From positions 1-31,650 of the forward strand of contig CAYRGG010000051.1 in the NCBI GenBank assembly GCA_964423745.1: 31,650 bases of DNA, given 5' to 3'. The notes beneath the pieces were generated by a model. The model did not search any database. It was not told the origin of the DNA and worked only from the letters and a program-made list of their open reading frames with translations. Source of the stretch: CAYRGG01 sp964423745. GTDB taxonomy: Bacteria; Pseudomonadota; Gammaproteobacteria; Competibacterales; Competibacteraceae. The position numbers and the translations under genes were made by a program. Shown here in pieces: positions 1-7,450 of this stretch (within the stretch, counting starts at the first letter, position 1; every line of letters starts with the position of its first letter).

Positions 1-127
1 GATGAGATATCCCGAGTCTTTAAGACTCCCAAAGGTCCGTCGTAGACCACGACGTGGATAGGCGGGGTGTGAACGCGCAGCAATGTGTGAAGCTAACCCG
101 TACTAATCGACCGTGAGGCTTGACCAT
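1..127 (+). rRNA. rrl: 23S ribosomal RNA, 3' end (partial)
   Basis: The first 127 bases match the conserved 3' end of bacterial 23S rRNA: the stretch around GTAGACCACGACG, then GATAGGC, GTGTGAACGCGCAG, GCTAACCCGTACTAAT and CGACCGTGAGGCTTGACC. The rest of the gene lies before the window. The end near position 127 is placed by analogy with the E. coli terminus GAGGCTTAACCTT. A 5S gene would normally follow within about 100-200 bases, but none is seen before the next gene ends at 278. Confidence 0.95.
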
Positions 128-277
128 ATAACACCCAAACCCGTTGCTATAGTCCACAGCAATTAACTCCTACTTCTCTTCCCTTTGTTAAAATAAGTTC
201 TCTGCAAATTTCTATTGTCAGTTCATATTTCTTTGTTTCTTTCTATTGTTGCGCTGTTTTATTTTTTCTTATCGCAA
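128..277. other. post-23S spacer lacking a 5S gene
   Basis: This 150-base AT-rich spacer lies between the 23S end and the 3' end of a convergent gene. A short inverted repeat, TTGCT with AGCAA (about 143-161), could be part of a processing or termination structure. No 5S rRNA or tRNA sequence is recognisable. Confidence 0.6.
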
Positions 278-1105
278 TCACATAGATCGCTTAAGTAATA
301 ACCAATCTAAAACTTGATAAGGCAATATCCGTCTTAACACTCCCAAGACATGGGTGTGCAGTGTCACGTAATAGCGTATATGGGGTTTTGGTTTTTCTAG
401 CGCATGAATCACTTTTTTCAAAACGGCATCAGGCTCTAAGGTAAAAGGCGTTGTCTGTGTACCCGTAAGGCGCTGTTCCAATACCTTATAGGCGTTTTTA
501 TGAACACTGTTCTCTTTTTGAATATTACGCTGATAAGCGGCATAAGCGTTTTCCCGGAAACGACTTGTAATGGGTCCGGGTTCGATAAGAGAGATATGAA
601 TAGCGGTATCGTTTAGTTCTAATCGCAGGGCATCGCTCAGCGCTTCTAGAGCAAATTTGGTTGCGTTATAGCCACCGCGGTAAGGCATAGATACCATACC
701 TAATACTGAACTAATTTGAATGACACGACCGTGTCCTTGGCGGCGCATAATTGGCAGTACAAGATTGGTCAGTTCTTGGGTACCAAATAGATTGGTTTCA
801 AATTGTTCCCGTAACACTGCTCTGTTTAAATCTTCCACGGCACCCCATTGTCCATAGGCCCCGTTATTCAACAAGGCATCTATGGTGCCTCCCGTATGGG
901 TGACTACCGTTTCTACCGCATTACGGATTGAAACAGAATCTTGTAAATCTAATTGCACACTTTGTAGTCCTTCTGATTTAAGTTTCTCCACGTCTGCTGA
1001 TTTGCGGGCCGTGGCAAATACTTGGTAACCTCGGTTTTTTAAACCACGCGCTACGCATAATCCAATGCCGGAAGAACAGCCTGTGATAAGAATAGATTGA
1101 GCCAT
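278..1105 (-). CDS. SDR family oxidoreductase, YbbO-like
   Basis: A classical short-chain dehydrogenase/reductase of 275 residues, probably an NADP(H)-dependent cytosolic aldehyde or ketone reductase. The nucleotide-binding motif TGCSSGIG is at residues 8-15, the structural Asn at 105, the catalytic Ser near 133, and the YxxxK pair at Tyr146/Lys150. Long stretches resemble E. coli YbbO, including SLIEPGPI and the C-terminal hydrophobic tail. The usual NNAG motif reads NNGA at 80-83, a swap of the last two residues. It is convergent with the rRNA operon and divergent from the cobalamin-binding-type gene. Family assignment is secure; the substrate is unknown. Confidence 0.9.
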   Translation of the reverse strand: MAQSILITGCSSGIGLCVARGLKNRGYQVFATARKSADVEKLKSEGLQSVQLDLQDSVSIRNAVETVVTHTGGTIDALLNNGAYGQWGAVEDLNRAVLREQFETNLFGTQELTNLVLPIMRRQGHGRVIQISSVLGMVSMPYRGGYNATKFALEALSDALRLELNDTAIHISLIEPGPITSRFRENAYAAYQRNIQKENSVHKNAYKVLEQRLTGTQTTPFTLEPDAVLKKVIHALEKPKPHIRYYVTLHTHVLGVLRRILPYQVLDWLLLKRSM

Positions 1106-1230
1106 ATTTATGCCTGTTTAATAAAGGATGGATAAGTACTTTTAGGGATTATTCTCCTATGAGGTGAGTGTCTCAGCGTAAAGCTAGTTCATCTCAAGCC
1201 CTCAAAATATGTCAATGGTAGGGTTTTACT

Positions 1231-2028
1231 TTGAACGCACAATTTCCACAACGCATTGTATGCCTTACAGAGGAAACCACCGAGGTTCTTTACTGCCTTG
1301 GTGAACAAGACCGTATTGTTGGTATTTCTGGTTTTACAGTGCGTCCGCCTCAAGCCCGCAAGGAGAAACCCAAGGTAGCCGCCTTCACAAGCGCCAAGAT
1401 TGACAAGATACTAGACCTAAAACCAGATTTGGTATTAGGTTTTTCGGATTTACAGGCGGATATCGCTGCTGCTTTGATTAAAGCTGGTATGTCTGTTTAC
1501 ATTTTTAACCAGCGTTCGGTGCAAGATATTTTAAATATGGTGCTAACCGTGGGTTCGTTAGTTGGCGCATTAGCAAAAGCTAGTAAATTAGCAGAAAAAC
1601 TCTCAATTTATCTGCATGAAGTCAGGAAACAACGCCCCCCCATAGAAAAACGGCCTTTAATCTATTTTGAAGAATGGGATGAACCTCGTATTAGCGGCAT
1701 ACGCTGGGTCTCGGAATTGATAGATATCGCCGGTGGACGGGATTGCTTTCCGGAACTCGCGAAACATAGTAACGCTAAAGATCGGATCATCCCATCAGAT
1801 CAGCTTATTGTTCAGCGTCAGCCCAATATCATCATTGGGTCTTGGTGTGGTAAAAAGTTTCGTCCCGAAAAGGTTTGTAGTCGATCAGGTTGGGAGGAAA
1901 TACCTGCCGTTCAAAATGGTAATCTCTATGAAATCAAATCCTGTGATATTCTTCAGCCTGGTCCAGCAGCGCTGACTGACGGATTGCATCAACTGCAGCA
2001 AATTATTCATCAATGGTCAGCAAAGTAA
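1231..2028 (+). CDS. BtuF-like cobalamin-binding-family protein without signal peptide
   Basis: 265 residues of the periplasmic-binding-protein fold that binds vitamin B12 or ferric siderophores (BtuF/FhuD superfamily). Recognisable segments are RIVCLTEETTEVLYCLG near the start, KPDLVLGFSDLQADIA in the first lobe, FEEWDEPRISGIRWVSELI in the middle, and IIGSWCGKKFRPE plus SCDILQPGPAALTDG near the end. The frame opens with TTG preceded by GGTAGGG; no in-frame ATG lies nearby. There is no signal peptide or lipobox, so export is doubtful. This is a known subgroup feature rather than a truncation, because the N-terminal core begins normally. No transporter genes lie beside it. The ligand is inferred from family only. 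Confidence 0.82.
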   Translation: MNAQFPQRIVCLTEETTEVLYCLGEQDRIVGISGFTVRPPQARKEKPKVAAFTSAKIDKILDLKPDLVLGFSDLQADIAAALIKAGMSVYIFNQRSVQDILNMVLTVGSLVGALAKASKLAEKLSIYLHEVRKQRPPIEKRPLIYFEEWDEPRISGIRWVSELIDIAGGRDCFPELAKHSNAKDRIIPSDQLIVQRQPNIIIGSWCGKKFRPEKVCSRSGWEEIPAVQNGNLYEIKSCDILQPGPAALTDGLHQLQQIIHQWSAK

Positions 2029-2040
2029 ATAAGCGTTTTA

Positions 2041-2565
2041 CTAAACCCTTCGAGAATCATTATATTGCAAATACCGGCTTTCAATAAATTCAGCGATGGC
2101 TAAAGGATCATTAATATTTAATAGGGGAATAACAATGTCGTTTTCTAAAGTCGTATCGGAAGCAATAGCGATAACCGAGGAATCATATGGATAAAGCATA
2201 GGATAACCTAACTTGGGACGGTAAAGTTCGATTTTAGGTATTGGATAATGTTTAAAGCCTTCGACCAGAATAATATCTAATGCATCGTTTGCCACCCGTT
2301 GTAACAGTTCATTCAAACCGGGTGCTGGATAATGGTGCTCCATAACTAAGGTATGCCGAGCAGACGCAAGCAATATTTGCGACACCCCAGCTTGATGAAG
2401 AGTTTCGGTGTTCAATGTATCGATTTCAAAAGAATGATGACTATGCTTGATGAGCCCAATCTGCCAGCCCTTGTGACGCAGTAGGGGAATAAGTTGGGTT
2501 AAAAGCGTGGTTTTACCAGTGCCGCTAAAGGCTGCAAACCCTAACAAAGGAATATTAAAGCCCAT
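2041..2565 (-). CDS. mobB: molybdopterin-guanine dinucleotide biosynthesis protein MobB
   Basis: A 174-residue P-loop GTPase that assists MobA in adding GMP to molybdopterin in the cytoplasm. The Walker A motif SGTGKTTL is at about residues 14-21, followed by the family signature IGLIKHSHHSFEIDT, the AGVSQILLAS segment and the ILVEGFKHYPIPKIEL motif typical of MobB. Length matches the family (about 170 residues). It ends 13 bases after the convergent BtuF-like gene and is divergent from xerD. No mobA or molybdoenzyme gene lies in the window. Confidence 0.92.
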   Translation of the reverse strand: MGFNIPLLGFAAFSGTGKTTLLTQLIPLLRHKGWQIGLIKHSHHSFEIDTLNTETLHQAGVSQILLASARHTLVMEHHYPAPGLNELLQRVANDALDIILVEGFKHYPIPKIELYRPKLGYPMLYPYDSSVIAIASDTTLENDIVIPLLNINDPLAIAEFIESRYLQYNDSRRV

Positions 2566-2637
2566 AAGGTTGAGGATTAAAGCAACAAAAAGTGGTAAAA
2601 GAATAAGTATGGCCCGAAATAGCCAAGAGGCAAATCT

Positions 2638-3567
2638 TTGAAAGAGAGATCATCCAACCATGAAGTGGAACACTTGCAGCAGAATGACTTTTTAATTGAA
2701 CAATTTCTCGATGCTGTGTGGATGGAGATGGGCTTAAGCGCAAACACGTTAGCTGCTTATAGAGCTGATTTAATGTGTCTAGCCCATTGGTTAGCGGTGC
2801 GGGACTGCAATTTATTACAGGTTAGTCAGGAATTGTTGTTGACCTATCAAAGTCAACGATTGCATCAGGGCATCAAACCACGTTCTTTAGCACGCCAACT
2901 TTCGGCATTGCGACATTTTTATAGCTATCAGGTACGTGAGGAACGGTTGCCCATAGATCCAGTAGTACGCATCTCGATGCCTAAGTTAAGTCGAGACTTA
3001 CCAACGGTTTTGACCGAGGAAGATGTAGAGCGATTGCTGGCGGCGCCTAATATAGAAACTGCTTTGGGGCTGCGGGATCGAGCTATGCTGGAAGTCCTTT
3101 ATGCTTGTGGTTTAAGGGTATCAGAATTGGTCACGCTTAAACTAGATCAACTGAATCTTCGTTTAGGCTGTTTACGTATTTTAGGAAAGGGTAATCGGGA
3201 GCGTTTGGTTCCTTTGGGAGAACAAGCGACGGATTGGTTGAATAGCTATCTTTTCAAAACACGTCCAGAACTATTGCAAGGCTGTCATAGTCAAGATTTG
3301 TTTTTAACACAACGGGGTAAAGCGATGACGCGTCAGGCTTTTTGGTATCGTCTGAAACGTTATGCTAAGGAAATGATTATTACCAAACCTCTTTCACCTC
3401 ATACGGTGCGCCATGCATTTGCAACCCATTTAGTTAATCACGGCGCCGATTTGCGCACAGTGCAGTTGCTTTTAGGTCACAGGGATTTGTCTACTACACA
3501 AATTTATACCCATGTGGCCCGAGAAAGATTGAAGACATTACATGAAAAGCACCATCCTCGAGGTTAG
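2638..3567 (+). CDS. xerD: tyrosine recombinase XerD
   Basis: Site-specific recombinase that, with XerC, resolves chromosome dimers at dif. The N-terminal SAM-like DNA-binding domain (about residues 17-105) is followed by the catalytic domain with the full active site: Arg160, Lys184, His255, Arg258, His281 and the nucleophile Tyr290. The text GLRVSELV, GKGNRERLVPLG, LRHFYSYQ and the ending LHEKHHPRG are XerD-like rather than XerC-like. The start is TTG at 2638, eight bases after AGAGG; the nearest ATG upstream of the conserved region (2660) is out of frame. dsbC follows 115 bases later, the same pairing as in E. coli. Confidence 0.95.
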   Translation: MKERSSNHEVEHLQQNDFLIEQFLDAVWMEMGLSANTLAAYRADLMCLAHWLAVRDCNLLQVSQELLLTYQSQRLHQGIKPRSLARQLSALRHFYSYQVREERLPIDPVVRISMPKLSRDLPTVLTEEDVERLLAAPNIETALGLRDRAMLEVLYACGLRVSELVTLKLDQLNLRLGCLRILGKGNRERLVPLGEQATDWLNSYLFKTRPELLQGCHSQDLFLTQRGKAMTRQAFWYRLKRYAKEMIITKPLSPHTVRHAFATHLVNHGADLRTVQLLLGHRDLSTTQIYTHVARERLKTLHEKHHPRG

Positions 3568-3682
3568 CATACCTAAAAATTGACCAAAGTATTTGGTTTA
3601 TTTCCAGTAGTAACTGCTTACCCGTGGCTCAAGAGGGTCACTAGCTCAATATTGAATAGGTTCACCAAAGAAGGACAAAGTT

Positions 3683-4414
3683 ATGTCATATTTAAAAAAT
3701 ATTTATTTTACTATCATTCTATTAGCTTTTTTTTCTTATGTCGCCAACGGTGAGTCGAAACAACCCAATCTCAATCGCTTGCAAGCCGTGATAGGCAACC
3801 AAAAAATAGATCAAGTAAAATCGACTTCGATACCAGGGCTTTATGAGGTTGTCAGCGGATCAACAATTCTCTATTTAACTGAAAATGGTCAGTTCGTTTT
3901 TCAAGGGGATATTATCGATTTGGAAGCGCAAAACAATCTTACAGAGACTCGTCGTAATGACCTACGTGTTGAGGCGGTGAATGCAATCGAAGAAAAAGAT
4001 ATGGTGATTTTTGCGCCTGCTGAGAAAACCGATCATACAGTAACCGTTTTTACTGATATCGATTGCGGTTATTGTCGCAAGCTTCATAATGAAATTACGG
4101 ATTACACTCAAAATGGCATTAAGGTACGCTATCTAATGTTCCCTCGTGCTGGATTCAATTCAGAGTCGTACCATAAAGCAGTCTCGGTATGGTGTGCGGA
4201 AAATCGCCAAGAAGCCATGACTCGAGCAAAGCGCGGTGAATCGGTGACTCCCAAAAAATGTCCAAATCCGGTACAGGAACAGGCAGAACTAGGTCAATCT
4301 CTAGGTGTTCAGGGCACACCGAGTATTATTTTAGAAAACGGGCAAATGATTCCTGGTTATGTGCCTGCAGCGCAGCTAGCTCAAATGTTGGATGAAAGTA
4401 ACTCTACTCAATAG
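3683..4414 (+). CDS. dsbC: periplasmic protein disulfide isomerase DsbC
   Basis: 243 residues, including a signal peptide (hydrophobic 7-21, probable cleavage near YVANG). The mature protein has the N-terminal dimerisation region and a thioredoxin fold with active-site CGYC at 128-131 and the cis-proline loop GTPSI (Pro213). A second cysteine pair, C171 and C193, matches the structural disulfide of DsbC. Its role is reshuffling wrong disulfides in the periplasm. A good ribosome site, AAGAAGGA, precedes the ATG. The last 11 bases overlap the convergent sugar-phosphate transferase gene, so the two 3' ends interlock. Confidence 0.94.
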   Translation: MSYLKNIYFTIILLAFFSYVANGESKQPNLNRLQAVIGNQKIDQVKSTSIPGLYEVVSGSTILYLTENGQFVFQGDIIDLEAQNNLTETRRNDLRVEAVNAIEEKDMVIFAPAEKTDHTVTVFTDIDCGYCRKLHNEITDYTQNGIKVRYLMFPRAGFNSESYHKAVSVWCAENRQEAMTRAKRGESVTPKKCPNPVQEQAELGQSLGVQGTPSIILENGQMIPGYVPAAQLAQMLDESNSTQ

Positions 4415-5441
4415 AGAGGCTGTGTTGCCGCAAGAGGTGTAGGCGACACACCCCAAACCCTAAAAGTCCGTAGATTAGCAACCAGGACATTAACAAAATA
4501 CCCTGAGCATGATTAGGAAGCTGTAAAGCTACTAAAGCAGAGCTGCTGCACGCCAGCATTAGCACATACTCTGCTAACAAGGTATCACGATGCCCCCAGC
4601 CAACTTGCACAAGTTTTTGATAAAAGTGAGTCTTATGGGGTAGCCAAATTTTTTGTCCGGTAACAGTTCGATAGCCGAGTGTCACAGTGGCGTCAATAAT
4701 GAAAGGAGAAAAAATAAGTACTCCTATCCACAGGGGAAATATATTTTCTCGAGTAGCCCATAAACTGAAAGCAGCAACTAATACCCCTAAGGTCGATGAT
4801 CCGGTATCGCCGAGAAAGATTTTGGCGGGAGGAAAATTAAAGATCAAAAAACCAAGGCTTGCCGCCACAATGATAAGGCTAGCTCCCATAAATAAAAGAT
4901 TGTCTGATTGCCAACCCAAGAAACCAAAGCTAGTAAAGCCAATAACAGCCATGCCGCTGGCAAAACCGTCCATACCATCCATAAAATTGTAAAGGTTAAT
5001 CACCCAAATAACGAAAAGCGTTGAAAGGAAAAATCCTACAAATGGCGATATAGTCCAGGATAAGCCGGGTAACTCGATTTGCGCTACCTCATAATCCATA
5101 TTGAAAAGCAGGATTGCTGCGAAAAGCTGGCATAACATGCGCAGGCCAAAATGTACGCCATAGCGGTCTTCCAAAAGAGACACACCTGCAACAGGTAGTA
5201 CTGCGCTGACGAGGGTAAGCCCAATTTCTAGATCATTAGAATAAGCAAATAAAAGTAAACCACCCGCTATGATACCTGTTACTACAGCGATACCCCCGCT
5301 ACGGGGAATAGGGATTGTGTGGAGGGAACGTGGGTTCGGGTAGTCTAATATATGAAATGCAGAAGAAGGTTTGCTGAAGAGATAGGTTAGAAAAAGTGAA
5401 ACAAAAAAGCTTATACACAAAATAACCAGTAGCATAGCCAT
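4404..5441 (-). CDS. WecA/WbpL-type undecaprenyl-phosphate sugar-1-phosphate transferase
   Basis: A polytopic membrane enzyme of 345 residues in the MraY/WecA superfamily. It transfers a HexNAc-1-phosphate from a UDP-sugar to undecaprenyl phosphate to start polysaccharide or O-antigen synthesis. Motifs: PNPRSLHTIPIPRSGG at 35-50, NFMDGMDG at 152-159, FLGDTGSS at 209-216, and the cytoplasmic His loop LPHKTHFYQ near 268. About ten hydrophobic segments are present. The first acidic motif, normally DD, reads ED (Glu91-Asp92) in SLLEDRYG. No other polysaccharide genes surround it, so whether the substrate is GlcNAc or another HexNAc stays open. Confidence 0.88.
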   Translation of the reverse strand: MAMLLVILCISFFVSLFLTYLFSKPSSAFHILDYPNPRSLHTIPIPRSGGIAVVTGIIAGGLLLFAYSNDLEIGLTLVSAVLPVAGVSLLEDRYGVHFGLRMLCQLFAAILLFNMDYEVAQIELPGLSWTISPFVGFFLSTLFVIWVINLYNFMDGMDGFASGMAVIGFTSFGFLGWQSDNLLFMGASLIIVAASLGFLIFNFPPAKIFLGDTGSSTLGVLVAAFSLWATRENIFPLWIGVLIFSPFIIDATVTLGYRTVTGQKIWLPHKTHFYQKLVQVGWGHRDTLLAEYVLMLACSSSALVALQLPNHAQGILLMSWLLIYGLLGFGVCRLHLLRQHSLSIE

Positions 5442-5507
5442 TCACTTAGTTGACTCTGCGTAAACTATCTTTCTTTTAGCAGGCGCAGAATAAGCGCATA
5501 TTACAAA

Positions 5508-5550
5508 AAAACCATCTGTCTTTGAACTAAACAAGAGGACAGATGGTTTT
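5508..5550 (-). terminator. rho-independent terminator of the EF-hand array
   Basis: A perfect 13-bp inverted repeat, AAAACCATCTGTC (5508-5520) and GACAGATGGTTTT (5538-5550), encloses a 17-base loop. Read on the minus strand the second arm runs into seven T residues, so it terminates transcription arriving from the EF-hand genes. Read on the plus strand the T run is shorter, so it may also work weakly in that direction. Confidence 0.85.
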
Positions 5551-5655
5551 ACTTTAACCTTTAACATAAGCAAGCGTCCTTGCTCACTCGTGTTACTAAC
5601 TTATCTTTGTTTACAAAAACATAAGTCAAAAACAGTTAAGAACAGTCAAAGAACC

Positions 5656-5874
5656 TTACTCAGTGGGCTCACCACCCATAGCGGCATCAAACTCTTCTTG
5701 GCTTAGAGCGCCATCGCCATCGGTGTCAACGGTGCTCACATCCATACCGATGCCAGCGGCTTCTTCGGAGCTGATGAGGCCATCCCCATCGACGTCGATT
5801 TCTTCAAAGCTCTGAGCCCAAGCAAAACCGGAAGCCAAAGCGAGTACAGCAGCGGTAAGAACTAATTTTTTCAT
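5656..5874 (-). CDS. small exported EF-hand protein, copy 1
   Basis: 72 residues: an N-terminal signal peptide (MKKLVLTAAV, cleavage probably after AWA at 20) and a mature acidic domain of about 52 residues. Two canonical 12-residue EF-hand loops are intact: DVDGDGLISSEE (27-38) and DTDGDGALSQEE (50-61), with Asp at positions 1, 3, 5 and Glu at 12. It should bind two calcium ions in the periplasm or outside the cell. The tail is AAMGGEPTE. A Shine-Dalgarno GAGGAAAA precedes the ATG. It is the last gene before the terminator in an array of five paralogues. Function is unknown; similar pairs of EF-hand loops occur in calcium buffers and regulators. Confidence 0.85.
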   Translation of the reverse strand: MKKLVLTAAVLALASGFAWAQSFEEIDVDGDGLISSEEAAGIGMDVSTVDTDGDGALSQEEFDAAMGGEPTE

Positions 5875-5931
5875 GATGTTTTCCTCAGTTGAATTGATTT
5901 AAAATTTAATACTAGAATCAGGGAAGCTTTC

Positions 5932-6147
5932 TTACATGTTACCCCTATCCATGAACACGTCATACTCTTCCAGGTTCATGGAGCCATCGCCATCGGTGTC
6001 GGCGGTGCTCACGTCTATACCGGCGTTAGCAGCTTCTTCGGCATTGATAAGGCCGTCGCCATCCGTATCAATCTCTTCGAAGCTCTGCGCCCAAGCAAAA
6101 CCGGAAGCTAAAGCGAGTACAGCAGCGGTAAGAACTAATTTTTTCAT
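5932..6147 (-). CDS. small exported EF-hand protein, copy 2
   Basis: 71 residues. The signal peptide is identical to that of copy 1. Two EF-hand loops are DTDGDGLINAEE and DTDGDGSMNLEE, both with the calcium-coordinating residues in place. The C terminus differs from its neighbours: EYDVFMDRGNM replaces the EFDAAMGGEPTE type. The ribosome site, AAGAGAAA, is also weaker than the GAGGAAAA of copies 1, 3 and 4. This copy therefore shares the leader but has a diverged 3' half, as expected for an array undergoing partial gene conversion. Confidence 0.82.
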   Translation of the reverse strand: MKKLVLTAAVLALASGFAWAQSFEEIDTDGDGLINAEEAANAGIDVSTADTDGDGSMNLEEYDVFMDRGNM

Positions 6148-6208
6148 GGTTTTTCTCTTAAAAACTAACTTGACCCTAGATACAGGGAAGCTTAATCATT
6201 AAAGAACC

Positions 6209-6427
6209 TTATTCAGTGGGCTCACCACCCATAGCGGCGTCGAACTCTTCTTGGCTCACAGCGCCATCGCCATCGGTATCGATAGTGCTAGCGTCCATAC
6301 CGGCGCCAGCGGCTTCTTCAGCGCTGATCATACCATCAGCATCAGCGTCCAATTCTTCGAAGCTCTGAGCCCAAGCAAAACCGGAAGCTAAAGCGAGTAC
6401 AGCAGCGGTAAGAACTAATTTTTTCAT
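6209..6427 (-). CDS. small exported EF-hand protein, copy 3
   Basis: 72 residues, with the same signal peptide as copies 1 and 2 and the tail AAMGGEPTE shared with copy 1. EF-hand loops are DADADGMISAEE and DTDGDGAVSQEE; loop one has Ala in place of Gly at position 4 but keeps all side-chain ligands. Shine-Dalgarno GAGGAAAA precedes the ATG. The spacer to copy 2 is 61 bases, so co-transcription is likely. Confidence 0.84.
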   Translation of the reverse strand: MKKLVLTAAVLALASGFAWAQSFEELDADADGMISAEEAAGAGMDASTIDTDGDGAVSQEEFDAAMGGEPTE

Positions 6428-6490
6428 GGTGTTTTCCTCAATTAAAAATCAACATTAGTTTTGTAAGTAAAGAAGCTCACTCAAAGAGTC

Positions 6491-6709
6491 TTATTCGGTG
6501 GGTTCAGCACCCATAGCGGCGTCGAACTCTTCTTGGCTCACAGCGCCATCGCCATCGGTGTCGGCGGCACTTGCATCCATACCAGCGCTAGCAGCTTCTT
6601 CGGAGCTGATAAGGCCGTCGGCATCGGCGTCGAGTTCTTCAAAGCTTTGAGCCCAAGCAAAACCGGAAGCCAAAGCGAGTACAGCAGCGGTAAGAATTAA
6701 TTTTTTCAT
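6491..6709 (-). CDS. small exported EF-hand protein, copy 4
   Basis: 72 residues, starting at the ATG at 6709, which follows GAGGAAAA and begins the MKKLILTAAV signal peptide common to the array. An upstream in-frame ATG would add 13 residues without a proper leader and is not preferred. Loops are DADADGLISSEE and DTDGDGAVSQEE; the tail is AAMGAEPTE. It is close to copy 3 in sequence, suggesting one of the more recent duplications. Confidence 0.84.
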   Translation of the reverse strand: MKKLILTAAVLALASGFAWAQSFEELDADADGLISSEEAASAGMDASAADTDGDGAVSQEEFDAAMGAEPTE

Positions 6710-6770
6710 GGGTTTTTTCCTCAAATAATTCAAATAAAATAAAAACAAAGGTAGTTTTAAATTAAAGCAT

Positions 6771-6980
6771 TTATTCGCCAGTAGCGGATTGATACTCTTC
6801 TATGCTCAGTGCACCATCGGCATCAGCATCAGCAGCACTAAAATCTAGACCTTCAACGATGGCGGCTTCTTCAGAGCTGATTATGCCGTCTTGATTAGCA
6901 TCGACTTCGTCAAATGTAACAGCCCATGCCAAACTGCTAGACAGAGCAAAAACAGCAACAGTAAGCAGCACTTTTAGCAT
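6771..6980 (-). CDS. small exported EF-hand protein, copy 5 (diverged, first in array)
   Basis: 69 residues, the most diverged member and the first to be transcribed. The leader is MLKVLLTVAVFALSSSLAWA, recognisably related but not homogenised with the others. Loops are DANQDGIISSEE and DADADGALSIEE, both able to coordinate calcium; the spacing between loops is one residue longer and the tail is YQSATGE. A strong Shine-Dalgarno AGGAGA precedes the ATG. It may be the ancestral copy or one with a separate role. Confidence 0.82.
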   Translation of the reverse strand: MLKVLLTVAVFALSSSLAWAVTFDEVDANQDGIISSEEAAIVEGLDFSAADADADGALSIEEYQSATGE

Positions 6981-7323
6981 AATTTTCTCCTGATTCTAAC
7001 TTCACAACTTCACTATTTTTCGCAAGACTTCCATCTTGCTCGGTAATCACTACAGCAATGGTTATGCCATTTTCAGAAAAATAAAAAAATAAGCATAAAA
7101 AACAATAGATTGAAAAAATTTTTAGGGTGTTATTGAAAGCAAATTCAGGAGTTATTTGGCTAAAATGTCGCTTAACAACGACATGTCTAATAAGATGGGG
7201 TCTATTGGTTTGATTTCCTTACTTTTACTGTTGTCGCTTGCCGACGACGAATAAGCATAAAGCATGATCTATTATATGTTTTTTTTAAAAATAACTATTA
7301 AAATTAATTTCTTATGTAATGAC
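6981..7323. promoter_or_regulatory. AT-rich gene-free region upstream of the EF-hand array
   Basis: 343 bases with no credible gene. It must hold the minus-strand promoter for the array, but I cannot fix a -35/-10 pair with confidence. Two small inverted repeats are visible: GCAAGA/TCTTGC at 7022-7039, close upstream of the first EF-hand gene, and ATGTCG/CGACAT at 7165-7184. Either could be an operator or a leader hairpin. The left border is the copy 5 start and the right border is the first MITE-like element. Confidence 0.4.
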
Positions 7324-7450
7324 TAGAGCGTTTTCGCTTCGATTGTACTGAAGCGCAGCCGAGGCGAGGTGCGCGGAGTGTACACAGAGTACAGGCAGTA
7401 CACCGAGACCAAAGGCTAACGCCGTGTACATTTGAATGGGAAATGCTCTA
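7324..7450. mobile_element. MITE-like repeat element, copy 1
   Basis: A 127-base element with imperfect terminal inverted repeats of about 25 bases (19 of 25 matching), beginning TAGAGCGTTTTC and ending GAAATGCTCTA. The outer TA at each end suits TA-target elements of the IS630/Tc1-mariner type. A second copy lies at 22473-22597 in the same orientation: the first 25 and last 17 bases are identical and the middle is clearly homologous. It carries no transposase. Its right end supplies the stop codon of the adjacent minus-strand gene. Internal hairpin: GGCTAACGCC at 7414-7423, enclosed by GTACAC (7398-7403) and GTGTAC (7424-7429). Confidence 0.85.

Noticed and set aside
4687..4992. Plus-strand 101-codon frame inside the sugar-phosphate transferase gene
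   Set aside because: Antisense to a clear membrane-enzyme gene, with basic composition typical of an antisense shadow.
5936..6202. Plus-strand open frame opposite EF-hand copy 2
   Set aside because: It mirrors the repetitive Asp/Gly codons of the real gene, has no ribosome site and resembles nothing.
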